Below are positions 9,510 through 17,144 of a stretch of 64,000 bases of DNA, one piece after another; position 1 is the first letter of the stretch; the number at the start of each line of letters is the position of its first letter. Under the pieces are notes generated by a model. That model was given only the letters and a program-made list of their open reading frames with translations. It did no database searches and was not told the origin of the DNA. This stretch comes from Martinezella multihospitum (GTDB taxonomy: Bacteria > Pseudomonadota > Alphaproteobacteria > Rhizobiales > Rhizobiaceae): contig NZ_FMAG01000001.1 of assembly GCF_900094585.1 (NCBI RefSeq), positions 820,530 to 884,529 on the forward strand, given 5' to 3'. The position numbers were made by a program, and so were the translations under genes.

Positions 9510-9530
9510 CCGCTGTACAAACGGCAGCGG
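9510..9530 (+). terminator. Weak hairpin between convergent amidohydrolase and ferredoxin genes
   Basis: CCGCTG at 9510-9515 pairs with CAGCGG at 9525-9530 across a 9-nt loop, 19 bp after the amidohydrolase stop. There is no U-run, so it is only a possible terminator for the plus strand. Confidence 0.3.
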
Positions 9531-9557
9531 AGACACCCAATCAAGACATCCTTTGCA

Positions 9558-9899
9558 TCACGAAAGATTTTCGGGCGCACCATTATAGGCCGCAACGAAG
9601 GGATGATCGAGACCGGTCGTCCGGCTCTTGTCCCAGCCGCCGGGCGCGCCCCAGCCGGTCACGCCATCGGCGAAGAAATCGCGGTTGACGTCACGCAGGA
9701 ACAGCCGCTCCGCCGGCATTTCCTCATCCCAGAGGATGGCATCGACGGGACAGACAGACAGACAGAGGCCGCAATTGATGCACTCGTCCGGATGGATGTA
9801 AAACATCCGCCCGCCCTCATAAATGCAATCGACCGGACAGGCGACGGTACAGGCGCCATCCTTCGTATCGATGCAGGGCTCGGTGATTACGTAAGCCAT
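9558..9899 (-). CDS. fdxA: 7Fe ferredoxin (FdxA type)
   Basis: A 113-residue low-potential electron carrier starting MAYVITEPCIDTKDGAC. The cysteine pattern matches 7Fe ferredoxins such as Azotobacter FdI: C9, C17 and C50 would bind the [3Fe-4S] cluster and C21, C40, C43 and C46 the [4Fe-4S] cluster, with C25 free. The position equivalent to the free Cys11 of FdI is Thr here. An open frame extends 65 codons further upstream, but the ferredoxin homology begins at ATG 9899. It is convergent with the catabolic operon and downstream of the molybdenum oxidoreductase operon, either of which could use it. The fdxA symbol rests on family resemblance. Confidence 0.9.
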   Translation of the reverse strand: MAYVITEPCIDTKDGACTVACPVDCIYEGGRMFYIHPDECINCGLCLSVCPVDAILWDEEMPAERLFLRDVNRDFFADGVTGWGAPGGWDKSRTTGLDHPFVAAYNGAPENLS

Positions 9900-10071
9900 G
9901 ACGTTCGCCTCTAAGCGCTTTCTGGAGCGCTTTCGATGAACTATGGCAAAAGGGAGCGTTCTGAAGAAGCGCCGATTTTCGGCCTTTCGATTGCCGAGAC
10001 GGCAACACTCCGGTCGGAGAAAATCTGTTGAAAGACACTCACGCACCGGAGTTGTGATAGCCTTGAGGCAA

Positions 10072-10104
10072 TTGAGCCGCATGCATTTACGCAATGCGGC
10101 TCAA
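10072..10104 (-). terminator. Strong hairpin after the molybdenum oxidoreductase operon
   Basis: An 11-bp perfect stem joins TTGAGCCGCAT (10072-10082) to ATGCGGCTCAA (10094-10104) with an 11-nt loop. It sits 13 bp past the stop of the large-subunit gene on the minus strand and 170 bp before the ferredoxin start. A clear U-run is missing, but the placement fits termination or transcript-end protection. Confidence 0.55.
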
Positions 10105-10116
10105 GCCGAGCTAGCG

Positions 10117-12405
10117 TTAGAGCAGCTTTTCCAGCGTGATCGGCAGGTCGCGTACGCGCTTGCCGGTCGCATGGAACACGGCATTGGCGATGGCGGGCGC
10201 GACGCCGACAATGCCGACTTCACCGACACCCTTGCCGCCAAGTGCCGAGGCATTATGGTCCGGCACACCGACGGAGATCACCTGGATATCCGGAATGTCG
10301 GAGTTCGTCGGCACGAGGTAGTCACCGACATTGTTGTTGACGGTTCGTCCGTTGCGCCGATCGACCAGCCCCTCCTCCAGAAGCGCTTGGCCGATACCCA
10401 TGATGATGCCGCCACGCCACTGGCTTTCCACCAGGCGCGGATTGTAGAGCCGGCCGCAATCGAAGGCGGAAACCATGCGCGAGACCCGCACCGTGCCGAA
10501 GTCTTCGTCGACCCGCACTTCGGCGAAATGGGCGCACCAGCTGTGCATGGAAAAATCGCCCATGGTCGGCCCCTGCACCTTTGCCATGGTGGTCCAGGCC
10601 TGAAGCTGCTCCTGCGCTGTCGCACCATCGGCCAAGGTATTGCGCCGGACTTCGATCTCCTCACGTTTCAGAGCGGACATCAGTTCCGCCAGTGTCAGCG
10701 ATGGTGTCTCGCCGCGCGGCGCTACGATGCGCCCCTCGGCAAAATTCAGCGTGTTCGCACCCGTATCGCGGAAGGGCGAGTTGGCATCGCTGAGCGCAAG
10801 GCCGATCAGCTCATCGCGGGCCGCGACCGCCGCCTTGTGGACAGCCCCCATGATCGAGCCGGCGAGCATCGAGCCGCCGGCGATTGCCGCGCCCGGCAGA
10901 CGTGAATCGCCGAGATAGACCTCGACCTGATCGACGGGAATGCCGAAGACTTCCGCGGCACTCTGGGCAAGGATCGTGTAGGTGCCTTGACCCATGTCGA
11001 TGGCGCCGCTGACGACCTCGACGCGGCCATTGGCAAGGATGCGGATCATGGCTTCGCTCGGTGCGCGGATGACCGGGAAAGTGCCGCAGCCGATGCCCCA
11101 GCCAATCAGGGTCTTGCCGTCGCGCATCGAGCGCGGCTCGTGGCTGCGCCGCGACCAGCCGAAGGCTTCCGCGCCTTCCGTTAGCGCCTCGCGCAGCCGG
11201 CGCGTCGACCACGGTTTGCCGGATTGATAGTCATGATCGGCATAGTTTCTCAATCGCAACTCGAGGGGGTCCATGCCGAGCTTGTAGGCCAGTTCCTCGA
11301 TCGCGCATTCGATGCCATAGGCACTCGGATTCTTGCCCGGCCCCCGCAAGGCGCCGGGCGTCACGCTATTGACCGGCACGACGCGATGCTGCGAGGAGAA
11401 ATTCTCGACCTTGTAGAGGATCGACGTTGCCGCCCCCGTCTGCTCCGGCCAGTCGGCATCGACGGAGGTTTCGCTGGCGCCGCGATGGACGATCGCCTGC
11501 AGGATACCGTCCTCCGTCGCGCCAAGCGCGATCTTCTGTCTGGTCGCGGCGCGCCCGCCATAGCTGGTAAAATTCTGCGGGCGGGTAACCGCAAGCTTCA
11601 CCGGGCGTCCGAGTTTTCTGGCGGCCGCGACAGCGACCGCGCCATAAGCAAGCGGCACCCCCTTCGATCCGAAACCGCCACCGATGAAAGGCGAGATGAT
11701 CCGGACATTCTCATAGGGCATGTCGAACCATTCGGAATACATGCGCGCCATGCCATGCGACCACTGGCTCGGTTCCCAGATGGTCAACTGGTCGCCATCC
11801 CACTTCGCCGTCAGCCCGTGCGGCTCCATCGCGACGTGATATTCACGTGGCGTCGAATATTCGGCCTCGATCCGCACCGGGGAAGCAGCAAGTGCGGCCT
11901 CGGCATCGCCCCAACTGGAAGAGAGCGGCTCCATGAGCTTGCCCTCGCCGGCATTCGGGTCGTTGAGATCGGCGACGTGGCTGCTCTCCTCATAGGTGAC
12001 GCGGACCAGCCTGGCGGCTTCCGTCGCCAGCTCGCGGCTTTCCGCCACGACGGCGGCAATCGACTGCCCGTTGAAGCTCACCTCACGCGGTAGCGGATAA
12101 TAGGGTCCATCGGCGGGCTTGTTGCCGCCCCAGTCGGCAGAAAGTTTAAGACCAAGATCGTCTTCCGGCGTAAGAACCAGAAGCACGCCGGGCAGTGCGA
12201 GCGCGGCCGAGGCATCGACCTTGACGACACGGCCAGCCGGAATCGTACTCTGGATGAGCACGGCATAGGCCAGGTTTTCAACCGGGTATTCCAGCGCATA
12301 CGTCGCGGCACCCGTCACCTTCGTATTGCCTTCGAAGCGCGACTGACGACCGCCGACGGTGCCGTCGGACGCATCGCCGTGCTTGCGGGGTTCCATCATG
12401 GTCAT
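10117..12405 (-). CDS. Aldehyde oxidoreductase molybdenum-binding subunit (PaoC/YagR-like)
   Basis: The 762-residue large subunit of a xanthine-oxidase-family enzyme binds the molybdenum cofactor and oxidises aldehydes or N-heterocycles. Visible family motifs are SPFIGGGFGSKG (pterin site), TPGALRGPGKNPSAYG (substrate-channel arginine), DMGQGTYTILAQ and the near-C-terminal GGKGVGEVG with the presumed catalytic glutamate at about 729. No signal peptide is present. It is the last gene of a three-gene operon and overlaps the FAD subunit stop by ATGA, with GGAGG ahead of the start. Gene order FeS, FAD, Mo is that of paoABC/yagTSR in E. coli. No cofactor-maturation gene (paoD/xdhC type) is adjacent, so maturation must be provided elsewhere. 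Confidence 0.92.
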   Translation of the reverse strand: MTMMEPRKHGDASDGTVGGRQSRFEGNTKVTGAATYALEYPVENLAYAVLIQSTIPAGRVVKVDASAALALPGVLLVLTPEDDLGLKLSADWGGNKPADGPYYPLPREVSFNGQSIAAVVAESRELATEAARLVRVTYEESSHVADLNDPNAGEGKLMEPLSSSWGDAEAALAASPVRIEAEYSTPREYHVAMEPHGLTAKWDGDQLTIWEPSQWSHGMARMYSEWFDMPYENVRIISPFIGGGFGSKGVPLAYGAVAVAAARKLGRPVKLAVTRPQNFTSYGGRAATRQKIALGATEDGILQAIVHRGASETSVDADWPEQTGAATSILYKVENFSSQHRVVPVNSVTPGALRGPGKNPSAYGIECAIEELAYKLGMDPLELRLRNYADHDYQSGKPWSTRRLREALTEGAEAFGWSRRSHEPRSMRDGKTLIGWGIGCGTFPVIRAPSEAMIRILANGRVEVVSGAIDMGQGTYTILAQSAAEVFGIPVDQVEVYLGDSRLPGAAIAGGSMLAGSIMGAVHKAAVAARDELIGLALSDANSPFRDTGANTLNFAEGRIVAPRGETPSLTLAELMSALKREEIEVRRNTLADGATAQEQLQAWTTMAKVQGPTMGDFSMHSWCAHFAEVRVDEDFGTVRVSRMVSAFDCGRLYNPRLVESQWRGGIIMGIGQALLEEGLVDRRNGRTVNNNVGDYLVPTNSDIPDIQVISVGVPDHNASALGGKGVGEVGIVGVAPAIANAVFHATGKRVRDLPITLEKLL

Positions 12406-13388
12406 GCAAGACCTCCGATCTTCTGAATGGCGCGGACGATGACGCGCGGCGCAAGTTCGATCTTATAATGGTTGCCGCCGTGATCGACGGCACCCTCCAT
12501 GGCGAACCGGCTGGCCTTCTCCAAAGCCTCCGGAGTGAGAGCCTTGCCGATGAGTGCCTGCTCGACTGCCCTTGCCCGCCAGGGCTTGGTGGCGACCCCA
12601 CCAATTGCCACGCGAACATCGCGGACCGTCCTGCCGTCGGCTTCAAGCTCCAGGCCGACCGCGGCGCTCGCGGCAGCAAATTCGTAGGACTGCCGATCAC
12701 GGACCTTGATATAGGTGGAATTCCGGGCAGCGGTGGAAGCAGGAATAGTGACGGCGGTAATGATCTCGCCGCGCTGCAGGACGGTTTCCTTGTCCGGCGT
12801 GTTGTCGGGAACGAGGAAGAAATCGTTGACGGCAACCTTGCGGCTATCCGTCTCGACCACGGCGTCAAATGCGACCAGAGCAACCGCCAGATCGCCAGGA
12901 TAGGAGGCGATGCAGGCTTCGCTCGTTCCGAGCACGGCGTGATTGCGCGTGACGCCGCCGATCGCCGAACAGCCGGAACTGGGGTTGCGCTTGTTGCAGG
13001 CGGGAAACGCGCCGGGATCGCGGAAATACGAACAGCGCGTCCGCTGCAGGAGGTTACCGCCGACTGTCGCCATGTTGCGAAGCTGGGCGGAGGCGGCCAG
13101 AGACAGGGATTCGGAAACAGCCGGGAAAGCTGCACGGATATCCTTGTGGTCGGCGACTTCGCTCATCCTGGCAAGCGCGCCGATGGTTGCGCCTGCGGTA
13201 TCAACCAAGATGCTGCTCATGCCGGAGAGATGAGTGATATCGATGACAATGTCGGGCTCGCCGACACCGCATTTGGCAAGATCGAGCAGCGTCGTTCCAC
13301 CGGCAAGCAGCATGGCGCCGACCTGCTGCGCCGCCTGGGCGGCTTCCGCTGTCGATGTGGCGCGCAGATAGGAGAAGTTTCGCATCAT
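12402..13388 (-). CDS. Aldehyde oxidoreductase FAD subunit with extra Fe-S cysteines (PaoB/YagS-like)
   Basis: A 328-residue medium subunit carrying FAD between the Fe-S subunit and an external acceptor. The FAD loops are LLAGGTTLLDL and TVGGNLLQRTRC. After that motif it has four cysteines at about C119, C131, C140 and C159 in a SYFRDPGAFPACNKRNPS context, which matches the additional [4Fe-4S] cluster known in E. coli PaoB and absent from ordinary xanthine dehydrogenase FAD subunits. The gene overlaps both neighbours by 4 bp. The cluster assignment is from the cysteine pattern, not measured. Confidence 0.9.
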   Translation of the reverse strand: MMRNFSYLRATSTAEAAQAAQQVGAMLLAGGTTLLDLAKCGVGEPDIVIDITHLSGMSSILVDTAGATIGALARMSEVADHKDIRAAFPAVSESLSLAASAQLRNMATVGGNLLQRTRCSYFRDPGAFPACNKRNPSSGCSAIGGVTRNHAVLGTSEACIASYPGDLAVALVAFDAVVETDSRKVAVNDFFLVPDNTPDKETVLQRGEIITAVTIPASTAARNSTYIKVRDRQSYEFAAASAAVGLELEADGRTVRDVRVAIGGVATKPWRARAVEQALIGKALTPEALEKASRFAMEGAVDHGGNHYKIELAPRVIVRAIQKIGGLA

Positions 13389-13858
13389 GCCACCTCCGCG
13401 GCCTGGCGCACCGCCGCGACGATGCTGTTATAGGCCCCGCACCGACAGAGATTGCCGGACATATATTCGCGGATTTCCGCATCCGAACCGGCATGTCCTT
13501 CGCGAATACAGGCGACCGCCGACATGATCTGGCCCGGCGTGCAATAACCGCACTGGAAGGCGTCATGCTCGATGAACGCGGCCTGCACCGGATGCAGATC
13601 GCCGGCCTCGCCGGTCAGCCCCTCGATCGTCGTGATCTCGCGGCCTTCGGCCTGCGCAGCGAGCGTCAGACAGGATAGCACGCGCTGACCGTCGACATGG
13701 CAGGTGCAGGCACCGCACTGTCCCTGATCGCAGCCCTTCTTGGTGCCGGTAAGGGAAAGATGTTCGCGCAGCGCATCGAGCAGCGTCACACGCGGCTCGA
13801 TATCGAGTTCGTGGCGCTGCCCATTGATGTCGAGCGCGATATGGATGGTTCGTGTCAT
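13385..13858 (-). CDS. Aldehyde oxidoreductase 2Fe-2S subunit (PaoA/YagT-like)
   Basis: The 157-residue small subunit carries two [2Fe-2S] clusters that pass electrons from molybdenum to FAD. The plant-type cluster cysteines are C43, C48, C51 and C63 (GCDQGQCGACTCHVDG), and the second set is C103, C106, C138 and C140 (QCGYCTPGQ and CRCG). E. coli PaoA has an N-terminal Tat signal; this protein starts MTRTIHIALDINGQ directly, so the complex should be cytoplasmic. AGGAG precedes the ATG by 7 nt. It is the first gene of the operon, with the palindrome at 14023-14044 about 165 bp upstream. Confidence 0.93.
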   Translation of the reverse strand: MTRTIHIALDINGQRHELDIEPRVTLLDALREHLSLTGTKKGCDQGQCGACTCHVDGQRVLSCLTLAAQAEGREITTIEGLTGEAGDLHPVQAAFIEHDAFQCGYCTPGQIMSAVACIREGHAGSDAEIREYMSGNLCRCGAYNSIVAAVRQAAEVA

Positions 13859-14411
13859 GATAAGCTCCTGCCATCGTCACGAAGATGAGACCTGCGGAAT
13901 CTAATGGAATCTATCCGTCGGTCTACCGGTTGCTATGGGTTTCTTTCAGGAAGACGGGGCCGATGGAATTCTGGCGTCATGGTCGGCTCTCATCTGAATT
14001 AGGAAGCAAAGGACGCCATAAATAAACGGAGGCGCCTCCGTTTAAATTAATGCCTGGCTTGTTTTCGTCAAGCCCCGACATTCGGGCGAATCTCGCTTTG
14101 AACCGATCGAGATAGAGGATGGGCAAGAGGTGGGACCGAAAGAGCCTCTGCTATTTGCCCTCGGCACCCCCTTTCGTACCGGCGGGATCAGGGGATCGAT
14201 CAACGTTCATTTCCGGTCCGTCAAATCACTTGAAAAATGAAGCGAGCTTCAGTTATGCTCAAATCGAGCAATAGTAGTCCAGGCCATCGGAAACCCATTT
14301 TGATTCAGCACCAAAAGGAATCACAACCTGCTGTTATCGTTCAACTATTTTTAAATCTGGCTCTCAGGGACAGGCTCTGCCTGTTCTGAATTCACTCAAG
14401 GAGGATTTTCG
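13859..14411. other. Gene-free spacer with palindrome, between divergent transcripts
   Basis: A 553-bp spacer between the oxidoreductase operon (leftward) and the NIPSNAP-like gene (rightward). It holds the 22-bp palindrome described separately. No open frame with a ribosome site or family resemblance is visible. The stretch after 14220 is AT-richer and probably carries the promoter of the rightward gene. Confidence 0.6.
14023..14044. promoter_or_regulatory. Perfect 22-bp palindrome, candidate repressor operator
   Basis: Each 11-bp half reads TAAACGGAGGC and its exact complement; symmetry breaks at both outer bases. It lies 165 bp upstream of the Fe-S subunit start and 368 bp upstream of the NIPSNAP-like gene. 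Length and lack of spacer resemble operators of TetR-type dimers. No regulator gene of that type is adjacent, so the binding protein is unknown. Confidence 0.6.
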
Positions 14412-14759
14412 ATGATCCATGAAATGCGCATCTATACTTGCTTGCCGGGCAAGCTGCCAGCGCTCAAGGAGCGTTTCGAAACGGCGACGCTGGCGATCTG
14501 GGACCGGCTCGGCATCCGCCCCCTCGGTTTCTGGACGACGATGATCGGACCTTCCAGCTTCGACCTCATCTATTTCCTCGAATGGCAATCGCTAGAGGAA
14601 CGCGAGCGGAAATGGGCGGAATTCCTGGCTGATCCGGCCTGGAAGGAAGCTCTGGCAAAAAGCGAGGCGCCGGGCCAGATTCTTGCCAATATCGCCAGTT
14701 CGATCCTACAGCCGACTGGATTCTTTCGCCCCTTTATCTCCGTCGAGGCCGATGGCTGA
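14412..14759 (+). CDS. NIPSNAP-family small protein
   Basis: A 115-residue protein with the NIPSNAP dimeric alpha/beta-barrel pattern: MIHEMRIYTCLPGKLPALKERF at the N-terminus, then LGFWTTMIGPSSFDLIYFLEW and a WAEFLADPAWKEA helix. An excellent AAGGAGGAT ribosome site lies 7 nt before the ATG. Bacterial members are often found with catabolic oxidoreductases, and their biochemical role is mostly unknown. It stands alone here, divergent from the aldehyde oxidoreductase operon across a 553-bp spacer. Confidence 0.85.
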   Translation: MIHEMRIYTCLPGKLPALKERFETATLAIWDRLGIRPLGFWTTMIGPSSFDLIYFLEWQSLEERERKWAEFLADPAWKEALAKSEAPGQILANIASSILQPTGFFRPFISVEADG

Positions 14760-14940
14760 AGGCGAATAGAAGATTGATGGGCCTGTCGCAAATTCGGATC
14801 CTTCGCTGTCTACTGACGATATCACGAGCAAACCGCGCTCCGATATTGTAGGGCGTACCAATGATTTTGAACGCCATTGCCGAGAAGCTGAAGCGCCAAT
14901 CGACGATCAACCGCTAGGCTATCGCCTATACACCGATGAT

Positions 14941-15042
14941 CGAGAGGTGGTGCGCCGGTTGCGCCGACCCCATTGTGGTTCGGTCCGGATCGATGAGACT
15001 CAGGTCAAGATCCGCGGCAAATGGTGCTATCGCTCGCTGCGG
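14941..15042 (+). pseudogene. Remnant of an IS6-family-like transposase
   Basis: One frame reads RRLRRPHCGSVRIDETQVKI followed by RGKWCYRSL, which resembles the segment around the first catalytic aspartate of IS6/IS26-type transposases (consensus near W-R-x-D-E-T-x-x-K-x-x-G-K-W-x-Y). Similarity stops on both sides, no start codon or terminal inverted repeats are visible, and the rest of the catalytic domain is missing. It is a dead scrap from a past insertion. The match is to a short motif only. Confidence 0.5.
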
Positions 15043-15073
15043 AGAGGATGTGGCGGCCATCGCATAGAAATCA

Positions 15074-15098
15074 GAAAGCCGGGACAAGCCCGGCTTTC
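15074..15098 (-). terminator. Rho-independent-like terminator of the small acidic protein gene
   Basis: A 10-bp stem of GAAAGCCGGG and CCCGGCTTTC closes a 5-nt loop, 49 bp beyond the stop of the minus-strand gene at 15147. On that strand the stem ends in a T-rich stretch. Confidence 0.6.
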
Positions 15099-15146
15099 AG
15101 TTTCATAGTCAAAATCTGTTCGGCGTACGCCGCTGCCGCGTTTAAG

Positions 15147-15350
15147 TCAGCCGTTCTGGTCGCCGCTATTGTCGGCAGCCGGCTCCTGTTCTTTTTCCTT
15201 CAGCACGTCTGTCAGCTTGTTGACGCCTTCAAAGCCGGCGACGGCGGCAGCGGCCTTCGTCAGGAAACCGGCATTCGGGTCGACAGCCTCGACGGCCTCG
15301 TCGGCAGCCACGGCACCTGCAACTTCTTCAATCAGCTTTCCGATACCCAT
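15147..15350 (-). CDS. Small acidic alanine-rich protein of unknown function
   Basis: A 67-residue protein starting MGIGKLIEEVAGAVAADEAV and ending in a polar EKEQEPAADNSGDQNG tail. I chose ATG 15350 because CAGGAG lies 7 nt upstream; an in-frame ATG at 15383 has no such site. It is rich in Ala, Glu and Asp, with a central amphipathic helix likely and no membrane segment or cysteine. I do not recognise the family. A terminator follows at 15074-15098, which supports it being an independent transcription unit. Confidence 0.6.
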   Translation of the reverse strand: MGIGKLIEEVAGAVAADEAVEAVDPNAGFLTKAAAAVAGFEGVNKLTDVLKEKEQEPAADNSGDQNG

Positions 15351-15686
15351 TTCAAGCTCCTGATCGTTTTTTGTCTGCCGCAAAATTGCGGCGATCGAGC
15401 GTTGCGAACGCCTCGCAGCGGATGTTTAGAAGGTCACTGCTAACGACCTTTTCCTCCCCAGGGCGAGGCATGGTTTTCCCCGGCTCCTGCCATTTAGGCA
15501 ACCAAACTGAAAGCGGCCTTAACCCAAGATGAAGCGAAGCTGATATTGCGCAATCTCCACGGCGCGCGCCTGCCCGGATGTGACACTTGTCGCCGTCAAG
15601 CCGTCACATCAGCCTAATAGGCCTGTGATAAGCCCTCCGGAATTTCGGACAAAGCCAAACCGTTTGAACCTGGGAAATTTCCTGCC
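15351..15686. other. Intergenic spacer between divergent genes
   Basis: A 336-bp spacer that must carry the promoters of the small acidic protein (leftward) and the pyrophosphatase gene (rightward). I found no open frame with a ribosome site and no strong repeat. Confidence 0.5.
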
Positions 15687-16406
15687 ATGACATTCTCGCG
15701 TCGCGTTGCTGCTCTTGCCGCATCCTTCCTCCCTCTCCTTTTCGCGCCGGCCTTTGCCGACTCCGATGTGCTCTGGAAGATCGTTCATGACAAGTGCGTC
15801 GCGCAAACTGCACCTTGCCTCTCGGTGAATACGACCGAGCACTACGCGATGCTGAAGGATCTGCGGGGCGTCGCGCAAGTTCTGCTGATTCCGACCGACA
15901 AGATCACGGGCATGGAGAGCGCAGCACTCCTCGATCCTGCAACGCATAACTTCTTTGCCGATGCCTGGGCCGAGCAGGGCGATGTCGACGCCCGATTGCC
16001 GCATGCGCTCCCGCGCGACGGCCTCAGCCTTGCCGTCAACGCACAGCAGGCCCGTTCGCAGAATCAGCTGCATATCCACGTCGATTGCCTGAGCGCGGAT
16101 GCACAGGCTGCCCTCAAGGCCGATGCCGACAAGGTCGGTGCCGACTGGGCACCGCTGCCCGATACCATCGCCGGCCACAAGTTCACGGCGGTCCGGGTCA
16201 AGGGCGAGACATTGGGCGACTTCAATCCATTCCTCGCGCTTGCCAAGACATTGAAGGACCCGGCGAAGGAAATGGGCGATCACAATCTTGTGGTGGTCGG
16301 CGCCAACTTCGCCGATGGTCCCGGTTTCATCGTCCTGACGGATGTCGCGGCACCCGGTATGGGCGGCGAGGACGTGCAGGACCATAGCTGCGCGATTACG
16401 CATTAG
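15687..16406 (+). CDS. cdh: CDP-diacylglycerol pyrophosphatase (Cdh), secreted
   Basis: Cdh cleaves CDP-diacylglycerol to CMP and phosphatidate. The 239-residue protein has a signal peptide (RRVAALAASFLPLLFAPAFA, cleaved before DSDVLW) and the HIT-superfamily motif NQLHIHVDC at about residues 125-133, where the histidines act in catalysis. Upstream parts CVAQTAPCLSV and LLIPTDKITGMES, and C-terminal PGMGGEDVQDHSC, match the Cdh family. The E. coli enzyme is about 250 residues. The gene stands alone between spacers of about 300 bp. Confidence 0.87.
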   Translation: MTFSRRVAALAASFLPLLFAPAFADSDVLWKIVHDKCVAQTAPCLSVNTTEHYAMLKDLRGVAQVLLIPTDKITGMESAALLDPATHNFFADAWAEQGDVDARLPHALPRDGLSLAVNAQQARSQNQLHIHVDCLSADAQAALKADADKVGADWAPLPDTIAGHKFTAVRVKGETLGDFNPFLALAKTLKDPAKEMGDHNLVVVGANFADGPGFIVLTDVAAPGMGGEDVQDHSCAITH

Positions 16407-16682
16407 AATCAGCATATTAGGGCTTGGCGCGAGGGCCGCATCGATCACCTCTTCGATACGGCGACCTCCCTTTGTGCGCACGAAATGGGCTTGGACGCCG
16501 ATTTATGAATCTGGTTTCTAACTTCTATCGCGTTTCACATACTAATCTTTTTGATGCGGTCGGTTCAGTGTTATAGTCCGGGTTGTGAGCCTGAGCTATG
16601 CATCATCCGTTCGTTGAGCATCCGGATCATCGAACAACGCTGGCATTGAAGGTTCGCGATCGAAAGCCTCAGGAGGCGCCTC

Positions 16683-17144
16683 ATGAATCTTCAAATCAAT
16701 AGCCAATCCTATCAAGTCGATTCGGAGGGAGATACGCCGCTCCTCTGGATCATCCGCGATGAGCTGGGCATGACCGGCACGAAATATGGCTGCGGGCTGG
16801 CGCAATGCGGCGCCTGTTCGGTCCTCGTCGACGGCGAGGTAGTGCGCTCATGCGTGACGCCGCTCGATAGTGTCGTCGGCCGCCAGATCACGACGATCGA
16901 GGCGATCGAGGCGGACCCGATCGGCAAACGGGTGGTCGCCGCCTGGGTCAAGCATCAGGTTCCGCAATGCGGCTACTGTCAATCGGGGCAGGTCGTGGCG
17001 GCGACCGCGCTCCTTAAACAAACGCCCAATCCCTCCGATGACGAAATCGCCGCGGCGATGATCAATCTCTGTCGATGCGGGACTTACAACGCGATCAAGG
17101 CGGCGGTCAAAGACCTTTCTTCCAAGGAAGGAGAAACGCTATGA
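16683..17144 (+). CDS. Isoquinoline 1-oxidoreductase-type 2Fe-2S subunit (IorA-like)
   Basis: A 153-residue small subunit of a molybdenum hydroxylase with two [2Fe-2S] clusters. Cysteines C37, C42, C45 and C57 (GCGLAQCGACSVLVDG) form one site; C96, C99, C130 and C132 (QCGYCQSGQ and CRCG) form the other. QCGYCQSGQ with Gln-Ser rather than Thr-Pro is characteristic of the IorA group, which lacks an FAD subunit. CAGGAG lies before the ATG. It overlaps the large-subunit gene by ATGA. Electrons should go on to the cytochrome c encoded at 19531. Confidence 0.93.
   Translation: MNLQINSQSYQVDSEGDTPLLWIIRDELGMTGTKYGCGLAQCGACSVLVDGEVVRSCVTPLDSVVGRQITTIEAIEADPIGKRVVAAWVKHQVPQCGYCQSGQVVAATALLKQTPNPSDDEIAAAMINLCRCGTYNAIKAAVKDLSSKEGETL

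Larger units (their letters stand above)
14760..15146. other. Spacer with IS scrap and terminator
   Basis: A 387-bp stretch without an intact gene. It contains the transposase remnant at 14941-15042 and the hairpin at 15074-15098. I see nothing else interpretable in it. Confidence 0.6.

Noticed and set aside
11224..12093. Plus-strand frame of 289 codons inside the molybdenum subunit gene
   Set aside because: Antisense to conserved molybdopterin-binding motifs of the oxidoreductase.
14760..15146. A complete insertion sequence
   Set aside because: No terminal inverted repeats, no start codon and only about 30 residues of transposase similarity, so it is at most a remnant.
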